The notes under the pieces were generated by a model that was not told where the DNA came from, did not search any database, and saw nothing but the letters and a program-made list of their open reading frames with translations. This document shows positions 1 to 7,399 of a stretch of DNA of 12,345 bases, in pieces. The position numbers were made by a program, and so were the translations under genes. Numbering within the stretch: the stretch's first letter is position 1; each line of letters starts with the position of its first letter. This DNA is from Spartobacteria bacterium (GTDB taxonomy: Bacteria; Verrucomicrobiota; Verrucomicrobiia; Chthoniobacterales; Chthoniobacteraceae), in contig JANXWU010000130.1 in assembly GCA_025350985.1 (NCBI GenBank), forward strand, positions 1 to 12,345, given 5' to 3'.

Positions 1-147
1 GCGCACCAGGCCCTGCCGCTCGAACCCTTCCAACATGCGGTATGCGGTCGGCTTAGGGATGCTCAGCATCTCCGCGATCTCGCGGGATGCGCCGTTGTCG
101 GGAAAAACCGAGGGATCAACTGTGCTGCGAGCGAAACTAAAAGCCAT
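1..147 (-). CDS. N-terminal fragment of a helix-turn-helix transcriptional regulator (partial, runs off the left edge)
   Basis: The minus strand is open from an ATG at 145-147 to the window edge. Its last ~30 residues contain SREIAEMLSIPKPTAYR followed by MLEGFERQGLVR. That is a clear winged-helix/HTH signature of the IclR/MarR/GntR kind: helix 2, turn, recognition helix, then the wing lead-in. The first ~17 residues (MAFSFARSTVDPS...) are instead the antisense of the permease on the plus strand, so the ATG at 147 is probably not the regulator's native start. I read 1 to ~90 as a piece of a regulator gene joined to the permease gene at about 78-92. The regulator subfamily and ligand cannot be told. 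The HTH resemblance is strong, but the assignment as a functional gene is weak. Confidence 0.4.
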   Translation of the reverse strand, partial: MAFSFARSTVDPSVFPDNGASREIAEMLSIPKPTAYRMLEGFERQGLVR

Positions 148-3043
148 CGCTGGCGACGCGCAGTTCGGTCGATTCAGCCTGCAAGCGAATCAGGTTGCGC
201 CGCTGACGGTTTTCGTGCCGCTCAAAACTTTGCAGCAACAACTCAAACGTCCCGACCGGGCCAATGCGCTGCTCGTCGGTGTGCCCAAGGAGGATTTCGC
301 AGGACATGAAGTCGCGCATCCGCACTCAGCTCGGATCAGAAAATACGGGCGGGAAAATCTGCTAAAGCTGGCGACGCTTTGGCTGCACTCGGCTTTCAAA
401 CTCGATGATGCGGGAGTCGAACTGCACGCAGTGCGGGAAAACCAAGCCCTCGAACTTCGCACCGAACGCGTCTTTCTCGATCCCGTCATCGCGGAAGTCG
501 CATCGCACGTCTCGGGCGAGACAGTGAGCGCGCTCACCTATTTTGTAAACGAACTGCGCCACGGCGAACGAGCAACGCCTTATTCGATGGTCACTGCGCT
601 TGCAGCTCGCAGCGATGTGACAGGAGTCGCACCCGAGCTTGTAACTCCGAAACATTCCCCTGCTCACGCTGCCATCGCGCCGGTTCCGTCCGATTTGCGT
701 GACGACGAAATTGTCATCAATTCGTGGCTCGCGGACGATCTTGCGGCCAAGGCTGGCGACGAAATCACGCTGAAATATTTCGTCCTCGCCGATCAACGTG
801 GACTCGAAGAAAAGTCCCACGTTTTCAAAGTCCGCGGGGTCGTGCCGATGGAAGGCGCGGCGGCTGATCCATCGTGGATGCCGCCGTTTCCCGGAATCAC
901 CGACGCGGAAAACTGCCGCGAATGGGAGCCGGGAATTCCGTTCGACAACACGCGCATCCGCCCCAAAGACGAGGAGTATTGGAAAAAATATCGAGGCACA
1001 CCGAAGGCGTTTATGAGCCTCGCGATGGGACAACGACTTTGGCAAAATCGTTTCGGAAATCTCACGGCGATTCGCTTTCCGTCCGAGCCGTCGAAATGGA
1101 ACGCCGAACATCGAGCGGAGGAAATCGAACGCGCGATCACCGAAAGGATCGATCCCGCCCAACTTGGGTTCGTCCTCCGACCGTTGCGCGAGCAGGCGCT
1201 GAACGCGAGCGGGCAATCGATGGACTTCGGACAACTGTTCATCGGGTTCAGTTTTTTTCTGATCGTCGCGGCGCTCTTGCTCACGGCGATGCTGTTCGTG
1301 TTCAACCTCGAACAACGCGCGGAAGAAATAGGCGTGCTCCTCGCGCTCGGTTTTTCGCCGGGACAAGTCAAACGGACACTGCTGCTCGAAGGACTCGGCC
1401 TCGCCACGCTTGGCGCGTTGGCCGGCATCGGCGGCGGGATCGTTTATACAAAACTGACACTCCGCGCGCTGGCGACCGTGTGGCGCGGCGCGGTTGGCGA
1501 CACGGCATTCTCATTCCACCTCGCTCCATCCAGCCTCGCCTTCGGCGCGGCGGCGAGTGTGCTCGCGGCGATGGGGGCGATGTGGTTTGCCGTTCGCGGA
1601 CAAACTCGCCGCCCAACGGCGCAACTGCTCTCCGCCGGCGCAGAGCAAGGCAGTTCGCCCGCAGCCGGATGGCGCGGCGCACTCGGCCTCCGGCTTGGCG
1701 TCGCAAGCATCGGCGGCGCGGGAGCGATGATTGCCTTTGCGCCGCGAGGTCAGGGAGAGGAGGCAGCGGAAACTTTTTTCAGCGCGGGCTCGCTGCTGCT
1801 TATCGGCGGCATTGCGTTGGCGCAGTGCCTTTTCGTTCGCATGTCGAAAACACAACGTCTCGCGACCAGCCTTTCGCGCGTCGGAATGCGCGGCGCGGCG
1901 CGGCGGCGGGGTCGCAGCCTCACGACGATTGGTGTGCTGGCGTCTGGCGTTTTCATGGTGATCGCGGTCAGTGCGTTCCGGCAGAACCCACTCACCGGCG
2001 CGCGCGAGCGGCACTCGGGCACGGGCGGTTTCGCGCTGTTCGCGCAGGCGACGCTGCCGATTTACGAAAACCTCAATAATCTGAAAGCACGCGAGTCTTT
2101 TGGCCTCGGCGAGACGGCGCTGAGGAATGTTTCGTTCGTGTCCATGCGCGTGCGCGAAGGCGACGACGCGAGTTGCCTGAACCTCAATCGCGCGATGCAG
2201 CCGCGTCTGCTCGGCGTGCGACCGGATGAATTGCAATCGCGCCACGCGTTCACTTTTCAAAGCACCATCGACCAAGCATCGCCCGCGGAAGGCTGGCGGC
2301 TGCTGGATTCTGCGTCCACCGATGGCACGGTGCTCGCCATCGGCGACGAGCAGACGGTGCGCTGGGCTTTGGGCAAAAAGCAGGGCGACACGATTGAATT
2401 CACCGACGAACACGGCGCGCATTTTCGCATCCGCATCGTCGGCGTGCTGGCAGGATCCATCCTGCAGGGCAGTCTTGTCATTTCGGAAAAGAACTTTGTC
2501 GCGCGGTTCCCCTCCTTCGCCGGGGCGCGCGCTTTTCTCATCGACACGCCGGTGGAACGGGCGGACGCGGTCGCCCAAGAACTTTCGCGAGGGCTGCGGG
2601 ACAAAGGCTTCGAGGTCGTGCCGGCATGGCGTCGGCTCGCCGATTTTCAGGCGGTGGAAAACACCTACCTCGCCATTTTTCAGGCGCTGGGCGGACTCGG
2701 ACTTCTGCTCGGCAGTGTCGGACTGGCCATCGTCGTTTTGCGCAACGCGCTCGAACGGCGCGGCGAGTTTGCGTTGATGCAGGCGGTCGGGTTCGAGCGG
2801 CGAGAATTGCAGCGTTTGCTTTTGAGCGAGCACTGGCTGCTCATTGCGCTCGGCGTTTTGATTGGTGTGCTGGCGGCAGTGGCGGCGGTGCTGCCCGCGC
2901 TGGTTTCGCCGGGGGCAAACCGGTCCTTCGCCGAGATGGCCGGATTGGTGGGCGTGCTGGCATTTGGCGGTGTGCTGTGGACGTGGCTTGCGGCGCGGGC
3001 GGCGTTGCGCGGGCCGCTGCTCGACTCGCTGCGGAATGAATGA
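35..3043 (+). CDS. FtsX/MacB-type ABC transporter permease, N-terminus missing
   Basis: This is a large inner-membrane permease of the FtsX/MacB superfamily, whose members usually work with a LolD/MacB-like ATPase in export or lipoprotein handling. Residues from about 16 (SRDAPLSGKTEGS) to ~395 form the periplasmic MacB-type domain, with family-like stretches such as DEEYWKKYRGTPKAF. The first FtsX domain begins at about 397, with a membrane segment and then LEQRAEEIGVLLALGFSP. A middle membrane pair lies near 545-605, a second periplasmic domain starts at ~630, and the second FtsX domain follows from ~880 (LERRGEFALMQAVGFERRE). Relatives normally start with a transmembrane helix and roughly 180-200 more residues. 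Those are absent here, and the frame is simply open to the window edge without resembling the family before residue ~14. The gene is thus truncated or chimeric at its 5' end. It is followed by two small genes on the same strand. No ATPase gene is present in the window. Substrate unknown. Confidence 0.85.
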   Translation: MRYAVGLGMLSISAISRDAPLSGKTEGSTVLRAKLKAIAGDAQFGRFSLQANQVAPLTVFVPLKTLQQQLKRPDRANALLVGVPKEDFAGHEVAHPHSARIRKYGRENLLKLATLWLHSAFKLDDAGVELHAVRENQALELRTERVFLDPVIAEVASHVSGETVSALTYFVNELRHGERATPYSMVTALAARSDVTGVAPELVTPKHSPAHAAIAPVPSDLRDDEIVINSWLADDLAAKAGDEITLKYFVLADQRGLEEKSHVFKVRGVVPMEGAAADPSWMPPFPGITDAENCREWEPGIPFDNTRIRPKDEEYWKKYRGTPKAFMSLAMGQRLWQNRFGNLTAIRFPSEPSKWNAEHRAEEIERAITERIDPAQLGFVLRPLREQALNASGQSMDFGQLFIGFSFFLIVAALLLTAMLFVFNLEQRAEEIGVLLALGFSPGQVKRTLLLEGLGLATLGALAGIGGGIVYTKLTLRALATVWRGAVGDTAFSFHLAPSSLAFGAAASVLAAMGAMWFAVRGQTRRPTAQLLSAGAEQGSSPAAGWRGALGLRLGVASIGGAGAMIAFAPRGQGEEAAETFFSAGSLLLIGGIALAQCLFVRMSKTQRLATSLSRVGMRGAARRRGRSLTTIGVLASGVFMVIAVSAFRQNPLTGARERHSGTGGFALFAQATLPIYENLNNLKARESFGLGETALRNVSFVSMRVREGDDASCLNLNRAMQPRLLGVRPDELQSRHAFTFQSTIDQASPAEGWRLLDSASTDGTVLAIGDEQTVRWALGKKQGDTIEFTDEHGAHFRIRIVGVLAGSILQGSLVISEKNFVARFPSFAGARAFLIDTPVERADAVAQELSRGLRDKGFEVVPAWRRLADFQAVENTYLAIFQALGGLGLLLGSVGLAIVVLRNALERRGEFALMQAVGFERRELQRLLLSEHWLLIALGVLIGVLAAVAAVLPALVSPGANRSFAEMAGLVGVLAFGGVLWTWLAARAALRGPLLDSLRNE

Positions 3044-3089
3044 AGTCGCACGCTTGCACGCCTGTCGCGGGCGGCTGAGAGTTGGCGCC

Positions 3090-3743
3090 ATGAAATTCGC
3101 GCGCCGTTATTTTTTCGCCGCCCTGACTCTCGCGACGCTGCACGGGGCTGAGTCAAAACCTGTTGGTAAAATCCTTTTTCAGTCCGACTTCAAGTCCGCG
3201 AAATCGGACGCCGCACCGGACGGCTTCATGATTCTCGGGGGCGAGTTCATGGTGAAAGAAGCCGACGCGAAAAAGATTTTGGAACTGCCGGGCTCGCCGC
3301 TGGATGACTTCGGAACGCTGTTCGGTCCGGCGCAGGCCGAGGACGTCGCCGTGCGCGCGCGCGTCCGCTCGGAAGGCAGCCGCCGGCTCGCTCCTCGCTT
3401 TGGCGTGGGGCTGAACGGAGCCAGCGGTTTCCGGCTGCTCGTCGTGCCGTCGCGCAAGGAAGTGCAATTGTTCAAAGACCAGGAAGCCGTCGCATCGGCG
3501 GCGTTCGAGTGGGAGTCGGGCGCGTGGACTTGGCTGCATCTGCAGGTGCGAAAAGTGGCCGGTGAAAAATGGAAAGTGGAGGGCAAGGCTTGGGCCGACG
3601 GCAAGGCCGAGCCGAAGGAATGGACGATCACTTTTGATGCGACGACCGCGCCGACGGCGGGCAAGGCGTCGGTGTGGGGCGCGCCTTATTCGGGCAAGCC
3701 CATTCAGTTCGATGCGCTGAGCGTGTCATCGCTCGCCGAGTGA
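3090..3743 (+). CDS. Secreted LamG/DUF1080-like (concanavalin A-fold) protein
   Basis: A 217-residue protein that begins MKFARRYFFAALTLATLHGA, a good Sec signal peptide with basic residues, a hydrophobic core and a likely cleavage after HGA. The mature part is a single beta-rich domain: it opens with a GKILFQSDF strand, has a central region with RFGVGLNGASGFRLLV, and ends QFDALSVSSL. This pattern is typical of LamG-like or DUF1080-like carbohydrate-binding jelly rolls in Planctomycetes and Verrucomicrobia. No catalytic residues can be pointed to, so binding rather than hydrolysis is the safer reading. The ATG at 3090 is preferred because it places the signal peptide at the N-terminus; an upstream in-frame start at 2862 would overlap the permease deeply. 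It follows the permease by 46 bases and probably shares its transcript. There is no clear Shine-Dalgarno sequence. Ligand unknown. Confidence 0.72.
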   Translation: MKFARRYFFAALTLATLHGAESKPVGKILFQSDFKSAKSDAAPDGFMILGGEFMVKEADAKKILELPGSPLDDFGTLFGPAQAEDVAVRARVRSEGSRRLAPRFGVGLNGASGFRLLVVPSRKEVQLFKDQEAVASAAFEWESGAWTWLHLQVRKVAGEKWKVEGKAWADGKAEPKEWTITFDATTAPTAGKASVWGAPYSGKPIQFDALSVSSLAE

Positions 3744-3750
3744 TTTTTTC

Positions 3751-3963
3751 ATGGAAAAATCTGACGCCATCGAGCGCATCCGCAACGCGTGCAACAGCAT
3801 CTCGCGCGAGATGATGGGCATTCATCCGGCGGTGCCCGCGCTGGCTGACCGGGAAACACAGGACGAGATTTTCAAGTCGCTTTACGCGCTGACGACTCAG
3901 GTCGAGATCATCAAGAAGCGCCTCGCAAAACTGGAGAAGCGGGATGAGAGCGCGGAGCTATAG
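3751..3963 (+). CDS. Small hypothetical protein with C-terminal coiled coil
   Basis: A 70-residue acidic/basic protein starting seven bases after the stop of the secreted LamG-like gene, so it is almost certainly co-transcribed. I do not recognise a family. The N-terminal half (MEKSDAIERIRNACNSIS) looks helical, a short loop with GIHPAVPALAD follows, and residues ~43-65 (SLYALTTQVEIIKKRLAKLE) have a heptad-like pattern suggesting a coiled coil. There is no signal peptide or membrane segment, so it should be cytoplasmic. Its upstream bases are a T-run with no Shine-Dalgarno, like several other genes here. A small oligomerising or adaptor role is possible but not shown. The coding case rests on the tight spacing and on amphipathic helical composition in a GC-rich context. 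Confidence 0.6.
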   Translation: MEKSDAIERIRNACNSISREMMGIHPAVPALADRETQDEIFKSLYALTTQVEIIKKRLAKLEKRDESAEL

Positions 3964-3972
3964 CAGGTGGGA

Positions 3973-4286
3973 ATCCACAGATTTCACAGATTGACGCAGA
4001 TTTCTTGAAGAGTGTGGACGGCTCCAAGTTATGTAATCCGGGTCGTAGCTCCGTTTGAAAAAACCGCCTGTCATTCCGACCGGAGTGCAACGGAGTGGAG
4101 GAATCTCGCAAAGGATTCCAGCGCGTTGCTTACCCAAGTCATTCGTAAAATTCCTGGACTCCGTTACGTTTCGCTCGCACTCACTCCCCAGAGTTTATCC
4201 TGAGCGAAGTCGAAGGACTCGGAATGACACGCATTGTGAAAATGAGCCACGATCATAATCTGTGAAAATCTGCGTAATCTGTGGAT
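3973..4286. repeat. Nested inverted-repeat element in a 333-base gap between convergent genes
   Basis: The gene-free stretch 3964-4296 is bounded by an outer inverted repeat: ATCCACAGATT at 3973-3983 and its exact complement AATCTGTGGAT at 4276-4286. Each side carries further CACAGATT/CGCAGATTT units (to about 4003 on the left, from about 4257 on the right), in a different order on the two sides. This tandem CACAGATT/CGCAGATT motif is a dispersed repeat that I recall from many environmental bacterial genomes. Inside sits a second inverted repeat listed separately. No transposase is present and no convincing target duplication flanks the element. The place, between a plus-strand and a minus-strand unit that converge, is typical of REP/MITE-like elements that can also end transcription. 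Confidence 0.7.
4069..4229. repeat. Inner repeat element with 11-base terminal inverted repeats
   Basis: TGTCATTCCGA at 4069-4079 is exactly complementary to TCGGAATGACA at 4219-4229. Within it are a small hairpin GGAATC/GATTCC (4100-4105 with 4114-4119), the pair AACGGAGT (4089-4096) and ACTCCGTT (4158-4165), and the string TTATCCTGAGCGAAGTCGAA near the right end. The last resembles a widely dispersed bacterial repeat with ends reading TCATTCCGA...CGGAATGACA. It lacks coding capacity: the short open frames crossing it have no protein character. It is probably a non-autonomous REP/MITE-like unit, with its mode of spread unknown. Confidence 0.65.
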
Positions 4287-4296
4287 AAGAATGAGT

Positions 4297-6120
4297 CTAA
4301 ATATTGACTCGCCCCAGTGCGCCCACGGTAAAGATCATCGGGTAAAGGCGCTCGTAGTACCAGAGCTTCGCGAAATAAAATCCAATCGGTGATGGTTCGC
4401 GCCAGGTGCCGGATTCGACGCGATCAATGAGCCAGCGAACGCCGGCATTCGCAACCGCCCGGTGATTTGTCCCGGCAAGGGCTTCCACGGCGAGCGCGGT
4501 TTCTTCCACCGAAGACGGCGCGCCGCGCACGCCGCCCCATCCGCCATCGGCGTTCTGCGCGGACGAAAGCCAGCACGCGGCTTTCGCGGTGGACCCGCTG
4601 GCATTAGGCGCAAACTCCGGATCGATTTCGGACAACGCAATTAAAACCTGCGCCGTGCCGTAAACCGGATTCTCGTCCTGCGGCGCGTGCTCGTTGCCGA
4701 ACCAAAGCGGGAGCCAAGAACCGTCGGCGCGCTGATTTTTTTCGAGAAAACGGAGCGCCGCCCGCGCGGCTTTTCGCACGCGTCGGATCAACTTTTCATC
4801 CAGATGCGGCAGCCAGACGTTCCACGCTCGAAGGGCGTGCGCGGTGAGGTCCGGCGCGCTGCGATCGAATGGCAGCGCACCCCAGCCCCGGCAAAAAGTG
4901 GGAATGCCGCCGTCGCGATTTTGCAACCCGAGCAGCCACGCAATGCCGATGGATGCAGCGTTGCGGGTGCGGTCGTCGATTTCTCCCAAACAATGAAGCG
5001 CGAGCAAAGCGCCTGCCGTGTCGTCGGCATCGGGCACGCCGCCGGGCAAATCCGTCCACGCCCAACCACCGGGCGCGGCGTGGGTGTAAGGATGCTCGAC
5101 GCGATATTGTTGCGTGAGGAGCCACTCTCGAATTTTGGCACGGTCGGGCCGAGGCAAGTGTCCGCCGGCATCGTGCGTGAGAGCCTTCGCGGCGAGGGTT
5201 GTCGTCCAAGTGGCGAGGTTGGTGTCGATGGGCCAACTGCCGTCCGGCTGCGCCGAGGCGCGCAGAAAGGCAAGGCCTCTTTGCGCCACGGGATGCTGGC
5301 CAAGCTTCATTGACGCAAGCGCCATCGTGACAAAGCTCGTGAGCGGAGTGGCTTCGAGAAAGCCGCCGTTGGGCGGCTGGGTCGCGGCGAGAACGCGCAG
5401 CGTTCGCGCCTTCGCCCGCCCGCGAAGCCAGCGGGCAAGCGGGTTGCGAGTCGGCGCGTGAAAGTGAATCGCCTGGCCGATGGCGATGAGCGCGGGCAGC
5501 GCGTAGCTGACGACGGGCAGCCGCAGCGCGCCGAAAATCTGATGCGGCAGCGCCGCCAGTTCAAAGGGAAGTTGCGGCAACTGTCGCCACGCGTTTGCGC
5601 CGAGCCGTCCGGCGATGGCGAGCGTCATCAGGATCGGAATGGAAAATGTTCGGTCTTTCCCGTAGCGGTCGGCAATGGCGCGCGTGAGCCGTTTCGAGGC
5701 GAGAGCAGTCCCGTTTCGCGCACCGCCGCCGTCGGACGCTTCCACAAAATCGATCAACCGTTGGACCGCCGCTTCGAGAACACCACGGAAGTGCTCGTCC
5801 GCCCCCGCCGCGCCGAAAGCCGCCCAGCAGAGCGCCGTGGTGCTGAGGTTGCTTTTGCTCAAGACGGTGTCGCCCCAACCGCCGTCGGCGTTTTGATTTT
5901 CCGAAAGCCAAACCAAGCCGCGCTGGATGTAATCGGCGTTTCGATTTTCGCCAAGCTGCCGGTCCATCGTGGCCAGCGCGACGACGGCGGTCGCGGTGGA
6001 AAGTGCGCTCGTGGAAAGCTTACCCGTCCACACGCCGCGCCCATCCCGTTCGGCCAACAGCGCGTCGGTGGCTTTGGCGAACGCCATTTGCAGGCGCGAC
6101 TTTTCCTCCGCCGCAATCAC
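4297..6120 (-). CDS. Squalene-hopene cyclase-like class II terpene cyclase
   Basis: A 607-residue alpha/alpha double-barrel protein of the squalene-hopene/oxidosqualene cyclase family, near the usual 600-680. QW-type repeats are plain: NQNADGGWG, QPPNGGF, AQPDGSW, QNRDGGI, NQRADGSW and AQNADGGWG. The proton-donating acid motif DxDDTA is intact as D364-A-D366-D367-T-A, matching D374-D377 of the Alicyclobacillus enzyme in sequence and place. The segment that in true SHC reads like GRWG before the YGT motif is here LPLWFGNEHA...NPVYGT, so the pocket differs and the substrate may not be squalene. The start is taken as GTG at 6118-6120, which overlaps the TGA of the DCC gene as GTGA; the longer frame to 6504 is only the antisense-frame shadow of that gene. 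Expected to sit on the inner face of the cytoplasmic membrane. It is last in a three-gene coupled unit. Product unknown. Confidence 0.82.
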   Translation of the reverse strand: MIAAEEKSRLQMAFAKATDALLAERDGRGVWTGKLSTSALSTATAVVALATMDRQLGENRNADYIQRGLVWLSENQNADGGWGDTVLSKSNLSTTALCWAAFGAAGADEHFRGVLEAAVQRLIDFVEASDGGGARNGTALASKRLTRAIADRYGKDRTFSIPILMTLAIAGRLGANAWRQLPQLPFELAALPHQIFGALRLPVVSYALPALIAIGQAIHFHAPTRNPLARWLRGRAKARTLRVLAATQPPNGGFLEATPLTSFVTMALASMKLGQHPVAQRGLAFLRASAQPDGSWPIDTNLATWTTTLAAKALTHDAGGHLPRPDRAKIREWLLTQQYRVEHPYTHAAPGGWAWTDLPGGVPDADDTAGALLALHCLGEIDDRTRNAASIGIAWLLGLQNRDGGIPTFCRGWGALPFDRSAPDLTAHALRAWNVWLPHLDEKLIRRVRKAARAALRFLEKNQRADGSWLPLWFGNEHAPQDENPVYGTAQVLIALSEIDPEFAPNASGSTAKAACWLSSAQNADGGWGGVRGAPSSVEETALAVEALAGTNHRAVANAGVRWLIDRVESGTWREPSPIGFYFAKLWYYERLYPMIFTVGALGRVNI

Positions 6121-6542
6121 GACCGATGTTCGAGGTCCTGCTCGCGTCGGCGCGACGGCATCAACGCGCAGGCTTCCTTGCAACCGAACAGGCGACTGAG
6201 CAAATGCCGGTTCCGACTGATCCAGACGTAGATTTTTTCCGCGACCAAAATGACGCCGGGCAGCCAGAGAAAAAGCGCGAGCGGCACGAGCAGCGGCATC
6301 CGCAAACCGACAAAACGAAGGCAACGCGCGCCGCGATGGATGCGTCCGTCGCTCGCGACGCAATGAATGGCCGCGAGTAAATCTTCGCGGGTGAGTGCGG
6401 GCGCAATGTCGGCGGCGAGCGGGTGGGAGAGCGGGACGAGGCGGGTGGTGTCGAGCCAATCCAGCCAGCCGAGGAGGCGCATTTGAAAAGTGCAGAGCGG
6501 GCACTGGTCGTCGTAGAGGACGATGTGGGCGGGATGGGTCAC
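6117..6542 (-). CDS. DCC family (DUF393) thiol-disulfide oxidoreductase-like protein
   Basis: A 141-residue protein opening with VLYDDQCPLCTFQMRLL, the YDxxCPLC signature for which the DCC/DUF393 family is named; the CxxC pair suggests thiol-disulfide chemistry. A hydrophobic stretch (LLVPLALFLWLPGVILVA) followed by WISRNRHLLSRLFGC matches the usual C-terminal part of the family, and a second CxxxC (GCKEAC) lies near the end. The start is GTG at 6540-6542, overlapping the TGA of the upstream phosphate-binding gene, and its own TGA overlaps the GTG of the cyclase. Two GTGA junctions in a row argue for translational coupling of all three. DUF393 proteins are mostly uncharacterised; the redox role is family-level inference and its partner here is unknown. 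Confidence 0.8.
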   Translation of the reverse strand: MTHPAHIVLYDDQCPLCTFQMRLLGWLDWLDTTRLVPLSHPLAADIAPALTREDLLAAIHCVASDGRIHRGARCLRFVGLRMPLLVPLALFLWLPGVILVAEKIYVWISRNRHLLSRLFGCKEACALMPSRRREQDLEHRS

Positions 6543-7390
6543 GGCTGGTTTTCTTTTTCCAATTCCGCCACGGGCGCGAAGCCGTGTTTTTTCAAAATCT
6601 TTTGACCGCGGGGACCGAGCATAAAATCGACGTAAACTTTCACCGCGCCAGTGGGGCGATCGTTGACGACGAGAAATAACTGCTGGCTCATCGGGTAGCG
6701 ATGCGCGGAGAGGTTTTTGAAGGTGGGCTCGACCGACTTTCCCTGCTCATCCCGGAGCGCGAGCGGGAACAGCGACACGCCATCGGCAAGGAGGGCGGAA
6801 ATTTGCGAAAGCGCGCCGGGCTGACGGGAGAGGGTTTCGCGCACCTCGGCATCGGTGGCGAGGGTATCGAAGTTGGTGCCGGGCGCCTTGTTTACGCCGC
6901 CGTAAAGCCATTGGGCGAATATTTCCCAAACGCTGCGTCCTTCGTCGCGGTTGAAGAAGGCGATTTTTGCTTTTGGGCCTCCGAGTTTGCTCCAGTCGGT
7001 GACGCGACCTTCGTAGATGTCGCGCATCTGTGCGCGGGTGAGCGCGCGGACACCGCCGCGCCACACGTCGGGAGAAACGGCCAGGGCAATTGGATACTCG
7101 CCCAACACAATTTCGTTGAAGGTGAAGCTGGGCGCGGCAGCGCGCTCCTCACCGCTGACGCGACGCCCGCAAAGTACGATTTGCACCTGTTTGGCGGCGA
7201 GCGCGGCGACTCCCGCCTCGCTGCCGCCGGTGGTGTTCACTTCGATCTCGAGGCCGGTTTCCGCTTGCAAGATTTTTGCGGCTTCCGCCGCGGGCGGCGC
7301 CAGCATGCGCGCTCCTGAGATTCTCAGCGGCTCGGCCTTCGCGCAGATGGCGAGGCTGCAAAGGAGGAGCGCAGATGGGAGGAAATTCAT
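6539..7390 (-). CDS. PstS-like phosphate-binding periplasmic protein (orphan)
   Basis: A 283-residue type II periplasmic binding protein. Residues 1-19 are a Sec signal peptide with likely cleavage after AKA. The mature protein starts PLRISGARMLAPPAAEAAK, carries the TTGGSEAG loop (53-60) that resembles the TGGGSGxG anion-binding loop of PstS, and continues with MRDIYEGRVTDWSKLGG and FNRDEGRSVWEIFAQW, all usual in PstS-family proteins. It lies first in a coupled unit with the DCC and cyclase-like genes. No pstC, pstA or pstB is in the window, so it may work with a distant transporter or act as a sensor or an envelope binding protein. Phosphate as ligand is family inference only. The start ATG is at 7388-7390, with no Shine-Dalgarno and a possible promoter just upstream. 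Confidence 0.82.
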   Translation of the reverse strand: MNFLPSALLLCSLAICAKAEPLRISGARMLAPPAAEAAKILQAETGLEIEVNTTGGSEAGVAALAAKQVQIVLCGRRVSGEERAAAPSFTFNEIVLGEYPIALAVSPDVWRGGVRALTRAQMRDIYEGRVTDWSKLGGPKAKIAFFNRDEGRSVWEIFAQWLYGGVNKAPGTNFDTLATDAEVRETLSRQPGALSQISALLADGVSLFPLALRDEQGKSVEPTFKNLSAHRYPMSQQLFLVVNDRPTGAVKVYVDFMLGPRGQKILKKHGFAPVAELEKENQP

Positions 7391-7399
7391 CTGCTGAAA

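Noticed and set aside
1511..3091. Long minus-strand frame of 526 residues antisense to the permease
   Set aside because: Composition is Arg/Gln/His-rich with no domain character; such long shadows are expected opposite GC-rich coding sequence. The same holds for 362-1366 and 874-2079.
4012..4258. Small open frames within the repeat element
   Set aside because: They follow the repeat sequence itself, end with it and show no protein-like composition.
3960..4296. Target-site duplication or CRISPR-like repeats around the CACAGATT units
   Set aside because: Flanks show no matching short direct repeat, and the units lack regular spacers or a consistent length.
6121..6504. N-terminal extension of the cyclase frame upstream of 6120
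   Set aside because: The extra 128 residues are Arg/Pro/His-rich with no family resemblance and lie fully inside the DCC gene in another frame; the GTGA overlap gives a better start.
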